Shown here: positions 23,100 through 34,403 of the stretch, in pieces | Layout: each line of letters begins with the position of its first letter | How positions within the stretch are numbered: the stretch's first letter is position 1 | From: Ceratothoa steindachneri | Taxonomy: Eukaryota > Arthropoda > Malacostraca > Isopoda > Cymothoidae | Assembly: GCA_963969495.1 (NCBI GenBank) | Contig: OZ018328.1 | Location: 126,806,045-126,870,044, forward strand | Direction: 5' to 3' | Length of the DNA: 64,000 nucleotides | Notes under the pieces: generated by a model | Seen by the model: only the letters and a program-made list of their open reading frames with translations | Databases searched by the model: none | What the model was told of the DNA's origin: nothing | Translations under genes and position numbers: made by a program

Positions 23100-23962
23100 G
23101 TGGTGGATCGAGTCCACCTTACGCAATACACGCTTGGCTCCAGATGCATAAAACTCACATACGTAGGCGGGCTACGAATGAACAAAGGATCGATAAAAAA
23201 GTAAGGCAGTAACCCTATCATTGCCCCAAGCGCTGAACGTAATGGAACGAAGAATATCCATGGCGCGGATACAAGAGACCATAAGGCTGAAAATATGACG
23301 TCTCAGACGACAAATACAAGACCAAGGAAACGGTACGAGTCTACCACTTTAAGGTATGTTCCATTTAGAAACAAGTATGAGCCGTAGATGGCGGCAGAAT
23401 TGCACCAACTTAGACTTGGCCAGGGAAAACCGAAGTCTGTGTATTTTTGCAGAGCAAGTAAAGCCGTTCAATACCTGTTAGAGTCGAATCTTAAGAGTTA
23501 GCATCTGGACCGCAACATAAGAGATAGAAAGGTCATCGAAGTAGAGCGTAGCGAGAAAATATTCTGGCATCACCGAGCTGATGCCTTGGATCAGGGCAAA
23601 GAGTGTCACTATGAGGACACTTACCTGCGGGAAACCCTCTTCCTTCTACATTGGACCGGAGAAGGATCCCAACTCGTACGTGTGGAGAGTCTCCATAATA
23701 CCGTATCGCCATGCGGTATCATAGGCCTTCTCCAGATCGAAAAACACTGTTGACCAGTACATTTTAAGCACTGGCGGAGCAGCATAACGGCTAGAGAATG
23801 CGGAGAAAGCTGTCGCGAAGGATTCCGCCACGAACGCGGGGTCACATTCTCAGAGTGAACATGAGGGGAATTCTGCGAGAACTTGCCCCGAATCCTTTTG
23901 ACTCGCTTCCACACCTCTGCTAGAGGAGGCTTCACGTTGAACAAGACACATATAGCCGCCAA
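23100..23962 (-). pseudogene. Reverse transcriptase domain of LINE 1
   Basis: The minus strand at 23831-23646 has KMYWSTVFFDLEKAYDTAW, matching the RT palm motif FxDLEKAYDTxW with the first catalytic aspartate. Just before it (23962 onwards, another frame) VKPPLAEVWKRVKRIRGK fits the region between endonuclease and RT. The YADD block is not cleanly readable. Multiple frameshifts. Confidence 0.8.
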
Positions 23963-24299
23963 GAAGAGAGGCAGGTGATCATCGAAATATACAGTAACCT
24001 AGCCCTAGCCATGTAGGTATAACGCTTTTGTTTGAGGGCCGCTTCACACTCCGATGACCACTACAGGAGCAGGCGGAGTGAAAACACGACCACACCTTCT
24101 AAGAATAGTAGCTAGGCCCAAGGCGATGAGGTTGCCAGAGAAGAACTCAACGGCCTTATCTACCGACCTAAACTCCTCGAGTGAGATAGTGAAATCAGTC
24201 ATTTCCTGAAATGCAGACCATCGCGCCCGCGATAAGCACCACCGGGGCGGGATTTCGGGTGGTAGCGACTCAGAAAATGATATTTTAATTGAAAGATTG

Positions 24300-24720
24300 A
24301 TCACTACAATGGAGGTCATCGATCACCTCCCACCCCAAATCAGGCTGTGCATCCGGAGAGCACAAAGATAGATCGAGGCAGAAAAATGAAGTGGTTCTCG
24401 GCCAGTGATGTGTAAACATATCCAAATTTAGGACACTCATCTCCAGCTCGTCAATCAGGTCAGCAAGGACTTGACCCCTGGGATTAATCGAATAGTCTCA
24501 CCAGAGTGGGTATCTACCGTTCAGATCTCCAAGCAAAAGAAAGGTCATTTACAACCGTGGCACGACGCGGCCGAAGTTCCTCGCGTCGAAATTAGCTGAC
24601 GGTACAATGTACGCGGAAATAACAGTATAGGTCCTATTCAGATGCACTGCACAGCTACTGCCTGAAAGGAGGTATCTAAATCCAGGAAAAGAACGGAGAC
24701 ATCATGCTAGCTGTAAATTG
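24300..24720 (-). pseudogene. Endonuclease domain of LINE 1
   Basis: The minus strand carries LLLGDLNGRYPLW (family GDFNGRHPLWG, catalytic aspartate) near 24.53 kb, then INPRGQVLADLIDELEMSVL, then a degenerate CLDLSLCSPD..PDLGWEV segment. This is the AP-like endonuclease that nicks target DNA for target-primed reverse transcription. It is interrupted by stops, for example just before the TFLLLGD segment. Confidence 0.75.
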
Positions 24721-24769
24721 TGCATCACGCAGCCCGGCCCACATCCCTTGGTGGTGGGGGCTAAAACCT

Positions 24770-25084
24770 TCATAGCACGAAATGGTAGACAGGGCGTCTA
24801 CTCGAGCGATTACTATGTCCGTAGCGGTGACAGTAGTAGCACCTCCGCGGCAGTGATGGGAATGCCTTCACGCGGTAGCGATACCAACTGCCACGCACTG
24901 AATTAGAGAACTTGACACAGTCGAATGTGAAAAGATTGTAGGGGTGGATCTCTTTGCCCATCCCTCTTTTCTCATCACACGTTAGACCTTGAACCCATAA
25001 ATGATCGGCAAGCTCTAAAGTGATGTCATCTATAGTGTAGTCCACGAGTTCCCTCGCATAAACTACTCCTTTCACAAAGTTCAT
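24770..25084 (-). pseudogene. ORF1 (gag-like) fragment of LINE 1
   Basis: A 104-codon minus-strand run starts GVVYARELVDYTIDDITLEL and reaches a CCHC-like knuckle, RCYYCHRYGHSNRSSRR (C-X2-C-X4-H, with the final cysteine replaced). The preceding KAFPSLPRRC matches the usual PNPLRCFKCQRFGH context. Such ORF1 proteins bind element RNA. It lies directly upstream of the endonuclease region, as expected. Confidence 0.75.
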
Positions 25085-25544
25085 GGTAGACTACAGCGTT
25101 ACAATCACAGGCGTGCCATGAAGTGGCCGAAGAGAACTAATCATGGATGCTTCGGAGGAATTCGACGCATCCGCCAAATGGCTACTATCCGATAAACGTG
25201 TTACCTTCGGCTATCTACCAATCACACTAGCTAGAGCTCTCCATTGATGGATGATTTTGCCTTTAGCCAACATGCTGCCATCAGTGGAGCGACTAATAAG
25301 CAAGCGTTTGAAGACAGCCGACTCGAAAAGGCCAGGTAGTATCTGAATGAGGGGCTGCGACGTAATCAAAGCTCGGTTCTACGCAGTTCTGGTCTTCTTC
25401 TGGGACTCCTCACCAGGGGACTCCTAGACGTGCCGATCCTTGCTTGGTCGCTTACCGAAAAGGCAGCAGAACCATCCGTCTCCGTTGCTCTTGTGGAGGG
25501 AGAGGAGCACCGAGTCTTCTTAGTCGTATAAACAAATTTTTATA

Positions 25545-26060
25545 TATATTCAACCAAAAGTATTATATTGCTGTTTTTTGTTTCTTTTTAAAAAGCCAAA
25601 TAAATAAATAATTGAGTACGAAATTGATATTCCTAGTAAAAAAATAACAAGCTGTTTATGTTTTTACTGTGTTAGCTGATATATCGATTATTACGTTGCT
25701 AATATTTATTTTTATAATGTTTACTAATTTTTTTTCGCTCCGAAATTGAACTTCAAGTGAGTGGTGGTTTTAGCTCAATGAATATCGCTTCGAACGCTCT
25801 TAGGTTTTTTTTCCTGATGTGTCTAGCAGTATCTTTTAGGAGCTCCTTAATGTTGTTCTAGTTTTGCATGTTTATTAATCTTAGTTGCACCACTTGCAAA
25901 GATTGTACCAGGATAGGGAACAACAAAAACCGGTCATTTGGACTCCCTTAAGTCAAATGTTATTTTGTTTAAACATGAACCCATTATAATATTTCACGAA
26001 ACACATCAAAGTGTTCGGTTTTAGGTTTATGTGAGCCCCTTTTTCCTTCATAGATGTCTG
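25545..26060. repeat. Dispersed repeat C, copy 1
   Basis: Aligns colinearly with 30376-30960: tattatattgctgt.tttt, then gatatatcgattat, gcagtatcttt, tttattaatcttagttgca and ccattataat..cacatcaaa.tgtt. Divergence is high. It begins immediately upstream (relative to the element's sense) of LINE 1. Confidence 0.65.
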
Positions 26061-27344
26061 GTATGTGTGCGCACCACAATTTTAGGATTTTTATTTTATA
26101 TTTGCTTTTTTATTAAATTTTTTTATTGACTGCGACTTAAATTTTAAAGTGCTCCGATATGAGGTTCTTTGTACAATTTTTATATTCTTATACATTTCAT
26201 TGTGTGCATCAACCTTAAATTTATTGTCTTATTTCATTTGTTGTTATATTGACTGCAAAACATAAATTCAGAGTGCTCAGCATGTCTGACGTTTTTTGTG
26301 TAATTTATGTTTAGGCAACTCCTCATTGGATAAAACGGATAGGGCTAAAACGCATAATAATAAAGGAGATTTTTAGCAATTATTTTGGTCTTAAACAATT
26401 ATTAATGTCCACTATTTACATTATATACATTGATAAAACTGAATAGGCATTGAATTAAACACTGCAATTTTATTTGAACTATTATTGGCATTGAGACAGC
26501 TGCTATTATTATTGTTATATTAATATTGAAGCTCTTTGCCCGAAAGAATGGTGTGTGTTCGTCTGCTGAGTTTATCATGATCCAGTGTTAAGCCATTTTG
26601 AACGGCAATGATTGGTGATGTTTTCGTATGTTTATACTGAATGAACTTGTGGCTGATTAAGTCTTCACCTATCCACACATGATTAGTGGTTTATCGTTGA
26701 TATTCAGGTTGTTTGAAGGTAGACTGGTGAGAAGAAATGAGCTTTGCGGATATATTTCTTGCTTTCTGGGCTCAAAAAACCACTAGATTCCGTTTTTGCA
26801 GAGCAATTTGACAAGAGATGATCGGAGGTAATAGGCGATCAACCATTTAAAAAGGTAATACAGCACAAATCCACTATTTCTAAACATACCGCATACATAC
26901 CATTTTCTTCATGTATTGTATAGTTATCAGCTTGTTGCTCTCTTTGCGAGTCCATCTTCTTTTCGAGCATGATCGTTTAATGAGAGAGCCGTCACCAATT
27001 ATGGGTGTGTCTAACCTTAGACAAGGAGTACCCCATAACTGGCGATAAAATGTTCTTCTATGCAGTGAAATTCTTCTTCTGTAAATTTTACATTCTTCGA
27101 TTGCAGCTACTTGGTATTACTACTTATGTTGGTAATCTCTCCATTTCGTGGAGGCTTGAAAATGGCAGCATCTTTTGGTGTTGCTGGTTTCTATCTTGAA
27201 GCATTTACTGTATAGGCTTATTGTGCAATAGCGTACATTTATACATAATCTAATACAAATACAAAAATAATCCAATACAAATACAGTAATAGTATGATAC
27301 AATAATAAATAAATACACGGAGTATAAGCGTACACATTACACAA
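26061..27344. other. AT-rich non-coding stretch
   Basis: No supported gene. The stretch at 27240-27345 is rich in aatacaaataca-type words adjoining the 3' end of LINE 2 and may be its A-rich tail in complement or simple sequence. Confidence 0.45.
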
Positions 27345-27726
27345 AGCTTGGAGCCCGTCAGTGTTGGAGTGCGGTATGACGCGGTGGAGCGTCCCACGCG
27401 TGTCTTATCTGCTGCAAGTGGGTGGCGGCGGTCCTCACCACCCGTCGCCCGGCTAAGCGGCGGCGGCGATCAGCGCGGAGGGGGTGCTGGCCTTAGCACC
27501 TCTAGCAGCTCGTTTGTTGGGGTGTGTCAGACCACCTCGGCGCCTCTTGCCTCTCGCGCCCTCAGTAGGGCGCCTCTTACAGGGAGAAGGGCTGGCGCTT
27601 GCTCTGGCTTGAGGCGGGCGGTGGCTGGGCAGGAGAGGAGGTAGTGTACCAGTGGGCGCCGGGAGCAGCCACCGCAGTGTTCGCACCTCCCTGCCACAAA
27701 GTCGGCGTCGGGTCTTCCTGCGTGGA

Positions 27727-28573
27727 TTAGCCCAGCTTCACAGGCTGTAGCAGCATGCTGTTCGCTCTGGGCTGCTGGAAGGATGAGTTAAGTGGGCGAA
27801 AGGCTGTGGCTGCAGCATACCCCGCCGCTTGCCTCTTAGTTGCTTTCCATTCTTGGTGCTGCTGGTGGGCGTTGTGGGTGGCCCTGCGTTTAGCCTGCAC
27901 CTTGAGCTGCTGCAGGCTGGGGCGCACGGTCCAGGTGATGGTGGGGCCATGGGCGGCTTGCTTGGCAGCCTCGTCGGCAGCATCGTTACCACGCACGCTA
28001 ACGTGTCTGGGAATCCAGTGGAGCCGAAAACGCCTGCCCTGAGCTGCCAGGTCCTGCAGGGTGTACAAGATAGTGGTGGTGAGGTGGATGGTTTACCGGG
28101 TGTGGGCGTGGCGTGGGCGTGCTGCAGCGCCTGCAGTCCCGACCGAGAGTCCGTGTGTATCACCACAGTGGCTTCACGGCGATCACAGCGTGCTGGAGGG
28201 CATGCAGGATTGCTACCAGCTCCATCAAGAAAGTGGAGCAGTGGTCTGATGTCCTCCACGCCTGCATCAAGCCGCTCGTGACAAAGGCTGTGCCGGACCT
28301 CTCGCTGTCGGGGTCGACGGAGCCGTCGGTGAAGTAGACTGCGCTGCCTGACTCCGTGACCTCAGACACGGCCATGAGGGCGTTCTGGAGCAGCTCCTTG
28401 GTGACGCAGTTTGCTTTGCTGGCGGGCAGCTGTGTGGCGGTGAAGTAGGCGGGGGGGGAGGGGTCCATGGTCGTGGTGGAACGTAGGCGGGGTTGGGGGT
28501 ATCGGGATCGTACCACAGCCAGTTCCCTGCCTAATTGAGGGAGTTGGTTGCTAGGCTGACGTTTACGAGCCAC
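27727..28573 (-). pseudogene. RNase H domain of LINE 2
   Basis: Frame one (28573-28160) carries SAVYFTDGSVDPDSERSGTA (TDGS aspartate) and FLMELVAILHALQHA (catalytic glutamate in MEL). A shift then gives VVIHTDSRSGLQALQHA (TDS aspartate). A second shift gives FRLHWIPRHVSVRGNDAADE (final HV..GN.AAD block). All landmarks are present but split over three frames, so the copy is inactive. Confidence 0.87.
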
Positions 28574-28599
28574 TTTTTGTTACGCAGGCACTCGATGCC

Positions 28600-29791
28600 C
28601 TACGCCACAGCCATTCGGAGTCTCCTCTGCACAACACCCTCCACGTCGCTCTGGAGCACTCTGGCCACTCGCCAGGCCACAATGCAATCCACCCTTGCAG
28701 TGAGGGGCCCTAGGTTGGCCTCACTCTGCATGGCACAGGCACTGCACCACCTCGGTGCACCCAACATGGTCCTCATGGCTGTGTTTTGCATCACCTCCAG
28801 GTGCTGTTGCTGCTCTAGGGGAGCGCTACAAGGACCGGTGCATTGTAGTCAACTAGGGAGCGCACTGCCTGCAAGTAGTAGAGGCGGAGGACGAGAAAGG
28901 CTTCACCAGCGCTCGGCCGTGTCATGGCCCTCATCACATTCAGCTGGGCCTGCGTACGCTCCCTCAGGTGCGTGACATGCTGCGTGAAGGACAGCCGTCT
29001 ATCCACCTACACTACGAGGTACTGGTAGGAGTTGGTCCAGGCCAGGCCGACTCCTTGGACGCGAAGCTGCTGGCCAGCAGGTGTTCAACCTTGATGGCCA
29101 TGGCCTGGGACTTCTCTGTCGAGATCTTGAGCCCCAGCTCTTCGCACTTGGCAGTGATGAGGTGAGCGCTTCTTGGGGTCGCCCGAGCTTGTCGCCGCGC
29201 CCGGTTACGACGAGGGCCAGGTCGTCGGCGTAGCTGAGGAGGATGGTTCCTTCCCGATAGGGGAGGGCGACCAGCTACTCCATCAGCATGTTGAAGAGGA
29301 ACGGGCTGAGGATGCTGCCCTGGGGCGTCCCGTTCTCGAAGGTGAGGTAGGGAGACTTGTGACCCTGGAACTTCACACAGGCTCGGCGCTGGTGAAGGTA
29401 GTCCTGAGCCAGCCGAGCAGTCTCCCTCGGATGCCCTCCTCAAAAGGGCGGCTAGTATGGAGGGGGGGCTAGCTAGCTCGAAAGCCTTCTCGAAGTCAAG
29501 GAAGACTATGATGGTAGACTGGTTGTTGGGGTAAGCCAGGAGGGTAATGAGGCACTCCACCGTGTTCACGTCCCTGTTGTAGCCGAACATGTCGTGGTGA
29601 AGGATTCCCACGCTCCACTGTAGGCGACTCAGGACCATCCTCTCCGCTGTTTTTCCGGTGCAGCTCAGGAGGGAGATTTGCCTGAAGGTGGTGTGATCCA
29701 ACGGCTTGAGTATGGGCTGGATGTCGGCGTCATACTGGGAGGGCGGCAGACGGCGTGCCAACCACGACGCATTCAGAAGGGCTAGCAGCAC
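28600..29791 (-). pseudogene. Reverse transcriptase of LINE 2
   Basis: A 259-codon run from 29791 includes ADIQPILKPLDHTTFRQISLL (family KP..P..YRPISLL), KTAERMVLSRLQW and TIIVFLDFEKAFELASP (palm aspartate). Frame then slips so that the TPQG and YADD blocks appear only in neighbouring frames. The run returns to ..LITAKCEELGLKISTEKSQAM, the primer-grip side. Further segments at 29006-28815 (RLSFTQHVTHLRERTQAQL) and 28794-28600 continue the pol protein. Confidence 0.87.
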
Positions 29792-29835
29792 GGCGTCCCT
29801 GGAGCATTTCAGGCTTCCACTTTATATTTATCTAG

Positions 29836-30375
29836 CGCGCACCCCGCGGCAAACATGAATTATAAATGGAATAGATTTTTTTTTTACATTAAAAAATATA
29901 CTTCATATAACATTAAATTTGTACATTCTAATTAAATTAGAATATACAGATAGTTTACATTATTATAGAATCTTAAAATTGTTATTTAATTGTGCACAAT
30001 TTTTACTAACCTAGTTTTCTTTAGTATTTCATTAATAAAAGTCGTTCATAGTTAGAGCGTTTAATATACTCAAATAAAGGTCTTTTGGAGTTTAACTTAT
30101 TGTATATGTGTAGTAAGATAGGTATATTTAAATGGACAGATTAAACAAAGCAATTATACTAATGTTTTTTTCTATTATTAAAATTATTTAGACTGAAATT
30201 TTTAATATTTAAGTAGCCGAAATGCTGAGATCTTGGAAACATTATTCATTAGTTGCAAAATGCCACCATATCTCTTTTATTAGTGCTCAAAACACAAATT
30301 CTTTGGATTTAAATTTAATATATAGAGAGCATTGCATTGTTATTATTACTTCTAATCGTATACACAGATTTTTAT
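29836..30375. other. AT-rich non-coding spacer
   Basis: Composition falls abruptly from GC-rich LINE 2 to AT-rich DNA at about 29830. No gene seen. Confidence 0.5.
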
Positions 30376-30960
30376 AATAGCTCACTTGACATATTATATT
30401 GCTGTCTTTTGTTGTTCCTCGTGTTAACGGAAGAAAAAATGATTTAGTTAGGGACAAAATATTGAATTGTGTGCGAAAATTATATTTCTTGAAAAATTTT
30501 ACTGAGGGAGTTTATTCTTTTACGTTGAGAGACATATCGATTATAATGTTGACGGTATTTATTGTTATAAATTTGCTAATTACTTACGGGGTGAACGTTA
30601 AACTACAGGAGAGCGGAGATCATAGCTCATAACTTATTACTCTTAAGCCGAGCTCTCCTCATTTTTTTTAGGGGTTTGGCAGTATCTAAAGGCGCCCTTT
30701 ATTATTTTTGTAGTTTTCCATATTTACTAATCTTAATCGCAACGTTTGTACACATTGCATCAACACTGTGTACAATTCCACCAAACGAGAAGAATTAGGT
30801 TTCCTGGAATAGTGAGTTTTTAGAGCAATATTAGATATTCAGACTCGCTTAAGTCAAATAGTTTTTTGCTTGACATTAACCCATTACACGTTTTTATAAT
30901 AAAACATCAAACTGTTACTTTTCCAGGTTTTGTTCTTTGAAACTCTGATTCCATGTCACA
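30376..30960. repeat. Dispersed repeat C, copy 2
   Basis: Colinear, diverged copy of 25545-26060. In this copy the plus strand has an open run at 30399-30632 (RVNGRKNDLVRDKILNCVRK then a hydrophobic stretch) that is not preserved in copy 1. I therefore do not call it a gene. Confidence 0.65.
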
Positions 30961-31846
30961 ATGTGTACACGACAATTTAACGGATTTTGGTTAATAATCG
31001 TTACTTTTCAGGTTAGTAATTGCTTAAACACGTAAACGCTGATCCTTTGTCACACAATAATAAAAAAACCTTTCGCTTGGAAATGCATAACATGAACATG
31101 TATTAGAGATTATCTTGCAATAGAGCTTTGCTTACTTCCTTCCTCGTTATCTACCTAGCTACATTCAGCAAGAAGACACAAAGTGTGCACCACGGAGCAC
31201 TGAAAACAAGTTCGCTGTTCAGGTGAAACAAGTTTCTGGCCGTATGTGAATAACATATGGCGTTCTGTTTATAGTATATCTTTTCTTGATAAATAAAGAA
31301 GGCAGAGTGCTCGATAGAAATACATTCATGTCAGAATTTTTCATTTAACAAATTGTAAAATCGTTTCTCAAATTCCTACATTACCAAGACCAATTTATTT
31401 CCCTGCATCTCCTTTTATTCACTTAGGAATATTTCGAAGCATCTCTATATTTCGTAGTTTGTCTTCATTTAAAATAATTTGGGAAATTTTTGTACCACTC
31501 TATATAGAGGTGTTCATATTTGCAATACTTTCATATAAGCTTGGGTTTGCCTTACTTTGGTGGGCATTCTACGAAATTTGGTGGAAATCGCGAATATATT
31601 ATAAAAATATTCATTCTACTTATGGATGAAAAACCATTTGCTCAATTCTTTTGGCAAAGTTCTTTTCATACCAGATGAATAGGAAAAAATCATATATTTT
31701 ACCAAGTTATTACTTAAAACAGATATAATTTTTGCGGGAGGTAAATGTTTCGGTATTTAAAAGGAAAAGTTCTCAATAATGCATTTGACCTAAACTTCTT
31801 ATGAGATTCTATAAGGAAAATACAAGGAATATTGATTCTTTCTTAC

Positions 31847-31955
31847 CGTGCACTTTAACTAGTCCTCTTGTCGTCGATAAGTCGTTTTTAGCAACGCAGT
31901 GATAATCTCCAAAATCGCCAGCCGTGATGTCCAGAATTTGAAGAAACATTGATCC
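31847..31955 (-). CDS. Ig-domain exon, second half (host gene, second visible exon)
   Basis: The 109-bp exon starts in phase 0 after ...aatttacag and ends in phase 1 (CACG before gtaaga, a strong donor). It encodes GSMFLQILDITAGDFGDYHC followed by VAKNDLSTTRGLVKVH. The DxGxYxC motif with the second Ig cysteine and the AKN tail are those of I-set Ig domains in neural adhesion proteins. A competing acceptor at about 32003 (gtattttag) gives the wrong phase for the upstream exon. The split codon GCA joins it to the linker exon at 12754 across a 19-kb intron. Confidence 0.92.
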
Positions 31956-32769
31956 CTGTAAATTTGAATTGAAGCTGGAGTATTTAAATTTACTTGGGTC
32001 TTCATTTCTAAAATACAATAATTTCAGAATTAAAGTTCTAATCATGTTTACTTTAAAATAAACAAATATACGAATAGTTACATAGATACATAAGTGAATA
32101 GTTTTGTGTTCAGGCAAACACAAATACATTAATTAGTTTTCACTAACACTACTATTTATGAATTAATGAATTCATAAAAAACTACTGCACTTATAATTAA
32201 AAAAGCAGCTAATAGAATAATATTTATATTTTGATAACGAATGTTTATCAATAGTAAGCTCAATTTGCATGCAAACCTTTGCTCCATTATAGAATTTTAG
32301 TTTTAATTAGCGTCTTTGACGGTTTCGACTATAGATTGTGCCAGAAAGTTATTTTCTATGTTAAGTGTGTAGGAGTGAGAATATGGCTTGGAGGTAGAAG
32401 GGAAAATGTAGATGGACAGCAGATAAAATGTATAGTTATATGGGTTGTGATTTGAGAAGGATGAATATAGTAATAAAATCATAATGGACGATTCGATTGT
32501 GACTGAAAATGTTTTGTGGTTGTTAGGACATTTAGGAAGAATCAAAGAGAATAGGCTTTATAAATAATATACGAGTGTGAGTAACCAGTGGTGTTCTGAG
32601 AATGAAACACCAGGTAGTGGAGTTATTAAAAATGTGCAAGAGGGAAGACGGATGCGTAAGAAAATATGAAACAAGATCTGCTGACCAAAAAGCCGCGTGC
32701 TCTCACTTCTGATTTATGACCTTATGGCCTTCAAAACGTTCAATAATTCCCTGAGTAACGTTGGGATAA
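31956..32769. other. AT-rich intronic stretch
   Basis: No element or exon recognised between the Ig exon acceptor and repeat B copy 2. Confidence 0.5.
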
Positions 32770-33080
32770 CCTTGGAAATTCCACCATTCGAAAGAAAATG
32801 TAAAATAACATAAAGGTTTCAGATTTTGTAAGAATCGGCTGAATAGTTATGATGTTATTGCCAAAACAACATAATTCCCCGGGCTAACTTAGGATGATTT
32901 TGGCAATTATATCATTCGAAGGAATATATAAAACCATATACGAGTTTTAATTTACGTTAGATTCGGCCGAGTAGTTACAATGTTATTACAAAAACAACAA
33001 AAAGCAAAACGGGGACTGACCGACCGACCGAATAGTGAGATATAGAGTCGCCTGCGATTAGCCTCTTACGTGACTAAAAA
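32770..33080. repeat. Dispersed repeat B, copy 2
   Basis: Same architecture as 20183-20480: two about 120-bp units (ccattcgaaag..gtaagaatcggctg...atgatgttattgcc), then gaccgaccgaccga and tagagtcgcc. Better conserved at the right-hand tail than in the tandem units. Confidence 0.75.
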
Positions 33081-34401
33081 TCATGTATGATTCTTGAACG
33101 TGAAATGGTTTAGTAATGGGTGGCGTACTTTATGCCTTGTGCAGTGTAAATAACCATGAATGCAACGGATTGTATAGCACCCAATTGGTGTGGAAAGAAA
33201 ATGCCGTTAAAAAATATTCGTGGCTTTGTGCTTAATATGTAATGAAAGAGTGAACTGTATTTTGTATGTGAGTTTATCGCTACTGGTCGCACTTTTCTGG
33301 TAAGCGGGTGCTGTTTAAGTCCGAAGAGTACAGAAACGATAATTTTATATTAAGTCCGTTAAATCAGTTTTGATTTTAGGACCTTAATTCCTTGCTCAAA
33401 AGAAAAGATATTCGTTAATTGGAAGATAATCGGAAAGGTTCACGAAGAATACAGTGAACTAGACCTGGAAAAATATATAGGCAGAAACAAACGCGGACAT
33501 GACATTGCAGCAGTTTTCGAAGACAGGAACAAATCAATAAAGGATGTTATGATGAGTAACAATAGGTGAAGAGTTCTTAGCTCGGAATACACAAGCCCAA
33601 TTCTTTACTTTGTTGAGCTAACTTCACGCCTCTTTCTAACACACTGTTTTGAGGGATTAGTTCTACGCCGAGTAGATGTGACTCATCTACCTTTAGGGAA
33701 AATGAAGCCTAAGTGGAGAGAATTATTCGGCAATTAGACTCATTAAATAGGTAGAAATTGCGATGTCATGGTGAAAAAAATCCATAATGAAAAACGAGTT
33801 GAGGTCAGAATAAATTGTATGGTATGGAGAAAAATATTACCCCTCTTTGCTTAAGATATTTTTAGTTTATATAATTGTAATTGCTTGATGTTTAAAGGTT
33901 TACTCCTTTATCCATTTGATCGTTTGCACGGTGTAAACAGAAAAACGAGATGCACTCGCATTTATTTGTTCTGCCAATTTAGGATCAGTAGTTCCATCAC
34001 AGAGACTCATTTAGTCATTTATCGTTCTTTAATGAACAATAGACAATGTTCGCAAGTCAACGTTTAAAACACGTTGACCGCCATCGCTCACAAAATAATT
34101 CAGTTATACAATTCGTGTGACTTAGGCTGATAACTTAATCCGTTCTGGGGTTTTTACTTTTATCAATCATCTGCTATCATTAACATGCTTTTATTTCTCG
34201 GGTGAGACCGAATAATTGCCGTGGGATCCAAACCAAGCGTATCTACAGCAATGGCAGCCACTAGGAAAGCGACCAGAAACCCGACTCTACCCAACGATTA
34301 ACCACAGCCGATTTGGCTTAAGCTCACTAAAATCGAAAGCGGTGTTTGCATTTACTTCGTTGTAGCCCTAATCCATTATGTGTTAACATATCGGCCAAAT
34401 C
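33081..34401. other. Intronic stretch without recognised gene
   Basis: AT-rich. A GC-richer patch at 34195-34330 (gccgtgggatccaaaccaagcg...) has no recognisable feature. Confidence 0.5.
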
Positions 34402-34403
34402 TA

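Larger units (their letters stand above)
22130..25530 (-). mobile_element. LINE 1: RNase H-bearing non-LTR retrotransposon, nearly full length but dead
   Basis: A moderately GC-rich 3.4-kb block reads on the minus strand in the order ORF1 zinc knuckle (about 25.1-24.8 kb), AP-type endonuclease (about 24.7-24.3), reverse transcriptase (about 23.9-23.2), RNase H (about 22.75-22.37) and 3' UTR (to 22130). This is the order of I/LOA-type non-LTR elements. All frames carry multiple shifts and stops. The 3' end (minus strand) contains gttatgtacggcgacttatg. The base composition contrasts with the AT-rich flanks. Confidence 0.85.
27345..29835 (-). mobile_element. LINE 2: GC-rich non-LTR retrotransposon, 5'-truncated
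   Basis: A 2.5-kb CpG-containing GC-rich block embedded in AT-rich DNA. The minus strand gives reverse transcriptase (29.79-29.0 kb), a thumb/connection region (29.0-28.6), RNase H (28.57-27.8) and a cysteine/histidine C terminus with CEHCGGCSRRPLVHYLL near 27.67-27.62. ORF1 and endonuclease are absent. Frame changes are few relative to LINE 1, so this copy looks younger. The protein resembles RNase H-bearing LINEs common in crustacean genomes; that is memory of the family, not a search. Confidence 0.87.

Noticed and set aside
27348..29472. Plus-strand GC-rich open frames across LINE 2
   Set aside because: Shadows of the minus-strand RT and RNase H; GC-rich DNA has few stops in any frame.
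30399..30632. Small secreted or membrane protein gene
   Set aside because: Lies in dispersed repeat C and the frame is not kept in the other copy.
32303..32545. Minus-strand 80-codon frame
   Set aside because: No domain, no splice borders, AT-driven composition.
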